From assembly GCF_002916655.1 (NCBI RefSeq), contig NZ_PPSM01000020.1, positions 1-45,689 on the forward strand: a DNA stretch of 45,689 bases. The letters are read 5' to 3'. Position numbers and translations under genes: made by a program. Below are positions 42,954 to 45,689 of this stretch, in pieces; positions within the stretch are counted from its first letter, which is position 1; each line of letters begins with the position of its first letter. Under the pieces are notes generated by a model, which saw only the letters and a program-made list of their open reading frames with translations, ran no database searches and was not told the origin of the DNA. The DNA comes from Novosphingobium sp. HII-3. GTDB taxonomy: Bacteria > Pseudomonadota > Alphaproteobacteria > Sphingomonadales > Sphingomonadaceae.

Positions 42954-43728
42954 GCCAGGGCAGCCCATTTTCGACCTTGCCGATCATGTCCAGCACCACT
43001 CCGTTGATCCGCGAGGCCTTTGGCCACCCCGCGTGTGTGCCGTACTGCAGGACGAACTCGAGCATTTCCGCCGGTTCGCAGTTGCCGCTCGCCATGGCCG
43101 CGTGAATATGGCTGCGGATCGGAATGTCGGCGCCGGATTCGCACACACCCACAAGCGTGATCCATCGCCGCGAACGCTCGTCGAGACCCGGGCGCCGCCA
43201 CATCTCGCCGAAGACGAAGTTGTTGATGCCTTCCAGGTACGGGTTCGAAGGCGGTCCGGGCGGGAAGGTCATGACCTTGTGGAAGGCTGCGTGTCCTTGG
43301 GCCACGCGTTCCTCCGGATCCCAGGGCGCGGAACGGATCGGCGGGACCTCGGCAGGCGCGAGCCCCTGTTCCTTGGACATCCGGGTCACGGCACGGTCCA
43401 ACCGGCCCCCGTTCCCCCAGCCGGAATAGACGGCGAGGTGAAGCGCGGCCTCCCGCAGTTCAACCAGCGTCAGGGCCTCGGTCGTGAGGGCGCCGCGCAC
43501 GAAGTCGTCCAGCTGCGTATCCGCGAGTCCGCAGGTGGCGGCCGATGCCATCGCGACAAGGAAGCGCGCGCGGCGCGGAAGACCGGGGCGCGCCCACACT
43601 TCCGCGAACACAAAGTCGCGCCAGGACTCCTCGAGCAGGGTGGCAGGCGCGGCGGCTGCCCGGCCGGTGACGTCCCCCTCGATGGCGAGGCCACGGGCGC
43701 TGCGGTCCCTCGGGTCGAGCAGGGTCAT
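42946..43728 (-). CDS. Double carboxymuconolactone-decarboxylase-fold protein
   Basis: A 260-residue, all-helical protein with two CMD-like repeats: about 40-115 (FVFAEVWARPGLPRRARFL) and 165-245 (FVFGEMWRRPGLDERSRRW), each followed by a helix in the style of EMLEFVLQYGTHAGWPKAS. The tandem arrangement and the FGEVWxRPGL-type motif are typical of CMD proteins found in catabolic operons. There is no AhpD-like CxxC peroxidase site. It may decarboxylate or isomerise a lactone intermediate, but the reaction cannot be assigned. The ATG at 43728 overlaps the ALDH stop (ATGA); an ATG at 43743 is an alternative. Confidence 0.88.
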   Translation of the reverse strand: MTLLDPRDRSARGLAIEGDVTGRAAAAPATLLEESWRDFVFAEVWARPGLPRRARFLVAMASAATCGLADTQLDDFVRGALTTEALTLVELREAALHLAVYSGWGNGGRLDRAVTRMSKEQGLAPAEVPPIRSAPWDPEERVAQGHAAFHKVMTFPPGPPSNPYLEGINNFVFGEMWRRPGLDERSRRWITLVGVCESGADIPIRSHIHAAMASGNCEPAEMLEFVLQYGTHAGWPKASRINGVVLDMIGKVENGLPWHG

Positions 43729-45191
43729 TGCAGGTTGATCCATACGTTGCGCACCTGCTGGAATTCGCGAAGGCCCTCGATCCCGCCGAGACGGCCATGG
43801 CCTGAATGCTTCATCCCGCCGAAAGGCACGCAGGGCGTCATTGCCTCGCCCGATCCGTTGACCTGAACCTGCCCGGCCATCATCTGACCGGCGACCCGGT
43901 GCGCGCGGGCGAGGTTGGTCGTGTGAACGTAGGCGCCGAGGCCGTAGTCGGTGCCGTTTGCCAGCGCGACGGCTTCCTCCTCGCTGTCGAACGGCGTGAC
44001 CACCAGCACAGGCCCGAAGACCTCGTGGCGCGCGATTTCGCTACCGGGCGCCACGTCGGCAAGGATGGTGAGCGGGTAGAACGTGCCGCCGGCGTGATCA
44101 CCGCCCATGCGCTCTCCGCCGCAGACCACGCGCCCACCTTCGGCAGCGCCGCGCCTCACCAGTCCGTGGATCCGTTCAAGCGCAGTCTCCGAGATGACCG
44201 GACCCATGACCGTGTCCATCGCGAACGGATCGCCAACCTTTACGTGACCCGCCATAGCCCCAAGCATCTGGACGTAGGGTTCGTAGATCGTGCGTTCCAC
44301 GAGCAGTCGCGTGCCGTTCACACACCCCTGTCCGTTCGCGCTGACCCCGCCCGACAGCCCGCGCTTGGCCGCTGCCTGAAGGTCGGCGTCGGCAAACACG
44401 AGGACTGCGGACTTGCCCCCCAGTTCAAGGCCGACGGGCTTCAGGGCCGGCGCCGCGCTGCCCAGGATCTTGCGCGCCGTGGCACCGCTGCCGATGAATT
44501 CGATCTTGTCGATGCCCGGATGCTCGACCATCGCGGCGCCCACGTCCGGTCCGCCTGTCACCAGGTTGACGACGCCGGGGGGAAAACCGGCCTGCTGCAC
44601 CAGTTCCATCAGTTTCATAAGCGACCACGGCGCCGTTTCGGGGGCCTTGAGGACCAGGCAGTTACCGGCTGCCAGGGCGGGAGCCATCACCATCGTGGCG
44701 GCGAAAAGCGGTCCGTTCCAGGGCACGATGACGCCGATCGTGCCATAAGGCTCGTAGCTGACGTAGTCATGGGCAGGCCCGCCCCAGGTCGGCACGGTGC
44801 GGCCTTCGAGCTTGTCGGCCCAGCCGCCGAAGTAGCGGAATTTTTGCGCAGCGTCGGCGCTCATGTGCGGTCCGGCCAGGAGGATGGATCCGTTCTCCGC
44901 CGTCAGCAGGGGGGACATCTCCGCCGCACGTTCCTCTATTGTGGACGCCAGCTTCAGCATGAGGTCACGCCGCTTGTCACCGGGCATGGCGCGCCACGCC
45001 GCTTGCGCCGCCTTCGCGGCGGCCACGGCCCGGTCCACGTCGGCGGCGCTTGCCAGCCTGATCTCTCGCGTTTTCTCTCCGCTTGCGGGGTAGATGTGGG
45101 CAAAGGCCTCCCCCGTGCCGCCCGCCTCGGCCTTCCCGCCGATCATGAGCGCATGTTCGGGCAGGGAAATGTCGGGCATGCGAAAGCCCAT
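43725..45191 (-). CDS. NAD(P)-dependent aldehyde dehydrogenase
   Basis: The ATG at 45191, eight bases after GAGGAG, gives 488 residues, the usual ALDH length; the frame continues upstream without coding character. Catalytic and cofactor residues are present: Asn159 (PWNGP), Lys182 (LKAPE), Glu256 (GLELGGK) and nucleophile Cys290 (ANGQGCVNG). The NAD-loop motif reads FIGSGATARK rather than the common FTGSTxxG. It is the first gene of a five-gene minus-strand operon. It oxidises an aldehyde to the acid; the substrate is unknown. Confidence 0.94.
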   Translation of the reverse strand: MGFRMPDISLPEHALMIGGKAEAGGTGEAFAHIYPASGEKTREIRLASAADVDRAVAAAKAAQAAWRAMPGDKRRDLMLKLASTIEERAAEMSPLLTAENGSILLAGPHMSADAAQKFRYFGGWADKLEGRTVPTWGGPAHDYVSYEPYGTIGVIVPWNGPLFAATMVMAPALAAGNCLVLKAPETAPWSLMKLMELVQQAGFPPGVVNLVTGGPDVGAAMVEHPGIDKIEFIGSGATARKILGSAAPALKPVGLELGGKSAVLVFADADLQAAAKRGLSGGVSANGQGCVNGTRLLVERTIYEPYVQMLGAMAGHVKVGDPFAMDTVMGPVISETALERIHGLVRRGAAEGGRVVCGGERMGGDHAGGTFYPLTILADVAPGSEIARHEVFGPVLVVTPFDSEEEAVALANGTDYGLGAYVHTTNLARAHRVAGQMMAGQVQVNGSGEAMTPCVPFGGMKHSGHGRLGGIEGLREFQQVRNVWINLQ

Positions 45192-45256
45192 GATCCTGAT
45201 CTCCTCTCCGCTGGCGGTGGACCGCCGTTCTTTGTTCGCGAGGCTATCGGCCGGAA

Positions 45257-45290
45257 AATAGGTGGTCAATTGACTTGAATTACACCTATT
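45257..45290. promoter_or_regulatory. Inverted repeats, candidate GntR operator between divergent genes
   Basis: AATAGGTG (45257-45264) and CACCTATT (45283-45290) form a perfect 8-base inverted repeat with an 18-base spacer. Inside it lies a 10-base palindrome GTCAATTGAC (45265-45274). The site is about 65-100 bases upstream of the ALDH start and 55-90 upstream of the GntR start. On the minus strand TTGACC within the palindrome could be a -35 element. Placement between a regulator and a divergent operon is typical of autoregulated FadR/GntR systems. Confidence 0.5.
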
Positions 45291-45344
45291 CACCCGGAAT
45301 ATCAGCGGAGGCAGGTAATAATAGGCATTTAATTCGAGGATGGC

Positions 45345-45653
45345 GTGTCGGTGAAGAAGGCCAATCTGATTGTGCGGACGACTGCTGTGCTGCGCGAGCG
45401 CATTTTCGCGGTGGCCGAGGGGGAGCGGATCGGGTCGCTTCATGAACTGGCGCGCTCGCTTGAGGTCGGTATCGTGACCCTCCAGCAGGTCGCGCGGGTG
45501 CTGGAGCACGAAGGCCTGCTGGAAGTCCGCCGTGGCCCGGGCGGCGGGTATTATGGCGCCCGCTGTCAACCGGCGCGCAAAACTGACCCCCTATCGGCGC
45601 CCAATATTGACCCCACCTTTCGGCAGCGCGGCGGTTATCCCGGTAGTCGATAG
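45345..45653 (+). CDS. GntR-family transcriptional regulator, truncated by IS21 (DNA-binding domain only)
   Basis: A GTG start at 45345 (GAGGA five bases upstream; a GTG at 45351 is also possible) opens a winged helix-turn-helix of the GntR/FadR type: IGSLHELARSLEVGIVTLQQVARVLEHEGLLEVRRGPGGG would be the recognition helix and wing region (positions about 45429-45548). Native sequence ends at about 45563; after YYGAR the frame continues through the IS21 terminus for about 30 residues to a stop at 45651-45653. The ligand-binding and dimerisation (FCD-like) domain is absent. The original protein probably controlled the divergent ALDH operon. The remnant might bind DNA poorly and no longer respond to an inducer. 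Confidence 0.78.
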   Translation: MSVKKANLIVRTTAVLRERIFAVAEGERIGSLHELARSLEVGIVTLQQVARVLEHEGLLEVRRGPGGGYYGARCQPARKTDPLSAPNIDPTFRQRGGYPGSR

Positions 45654-45689
45654 GAGGGGCCCACGGACGACGACGCGCACCGTCAGGTG
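45564..45689 (+). mobile_element. IS21-family insertion sequence, left end (partial, different from the left-edge element)
   Basis: Starting TGTCAACCGGCGCGC at 45564, the sequence has two tandem terminal repeats with AAACTGACCCC and AATATTGACCCC cores, well known at the ends of one group of IS21 elements. A GGAGGGG lies at 45653-45659, but no ATG, GTG or TTG follows at normal spacing. An open frame from ACG 45663 (TDDDAHRQV) runs off the window. The terminal sequence differs clearly from the element at 1-127. Confidence 0.8.
45571..45614 (+). repeat. IS21 multiple terminal repeats (two 20-bp copies)
   Basis: Copies at 45571-45590 and 45595-45614 match at 17 of 20 bases (CGGCGC...TGACCCC). 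They begin seven bases inside the TG terminus. Confidence 0.8.

Noticed and set aside
1..45689. Composite transposon carrying the whole segment
   Set aside because: The two bordering IS21 ends differ in terminal repeat sequence, so they do not form a matched pair, and the cargo looks like ordinary chromosomal genes.

Overview
This window looks like a chromosomal segment of a GC-rich alphaproteobacterium, most likely a sphingomonad (Novosphingobium/Sphingobium-like). That placement is an inference from base composition, two TonB-dependent receptors, the DUF2946-PepSY-receptor cluster, a membrane glucose dehydrogenase and a large short-chain dehydrogenase/aldehyde dehydrogenase operon; no rRNA or other marker gene is present. 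Coding density is high and most adjacent co-directional genes overlap by 1-13 bases (ATGA, GTGA, TGATG or TTGA junctions), which was used to choose several starts. No tRNA, rRNA or CRISPR array was seen.

Both window ends lie inside the left ends of two different IS21-family elements. Each element has cut a host gene: the left one (1-127) truncates a c-type cytochrome lipoprotein gene downstream of an FdhF/YdeP-type molybdopterin oxidoreductase, and the right one (from 45564) removes the effector domain of a GntR-family regulator.

Layout. 55-3787 (minus): truncated cytochrome c, molybdopterin oxidoreductase, a haloperoxidase-like alpha/beta hydrolase. 4089-10426 (plus): a TonB-dependent receptor, then DUF2946, a PepSY reductase-like membrane protein and an FpvA-type receptor, a probable metal/siderophore uptake unit. 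10457-14756 (minus): an ABC/HlyD/TolC export triad whose ABC nucleotide-binding domain has lost the recognisable Walker A, signature, Walker B, catalytic Glu and H-loop residues; this is the most unusual object in the window. 14863-17289 (minus): membrane PQQ glucose dehydrogenase. 17474-29699 (minus): a respiratory block encoding Alternative Complex III (ActA-F), a small unidentified membrane protein, a Sco copper chaperone and an A2-type caa3 cytochrome oxidase (subunits II, I, III, IV), followed by an AI-2E-family permease. Quinol produced by dehydrogenases such as the glucose dehydrogenase could be oxidised by ActA-F, with electrons passing to the haem-c-bearing subunit II of the oxidase.

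29973-32702 (minus): glycerate kinase-like protein, D-2-hydroxyacid dehydrogenase and EamA exporter. 32723-36705 (minus): a secreted beta-helix-like protein of unknown function, start-stop coupled to a 7TM GGDEF-EAL protein. 36863-40589 (plus): an FAD/NAD(P)-binding protein, then the CstA peptide/pyruvate transporter and its small partner YbdD. 40602-45191 (minus): aldehyde dehydrogenase, double carboxymuconolactone-decarboxylase-fold protein, 3-hydroxyisobutyrate-dehydrogenase-like protein and two SDRs, a probable catabolic operon of unknown substrate divergent from the interrupted GntR gene, with inverted repeats between them.
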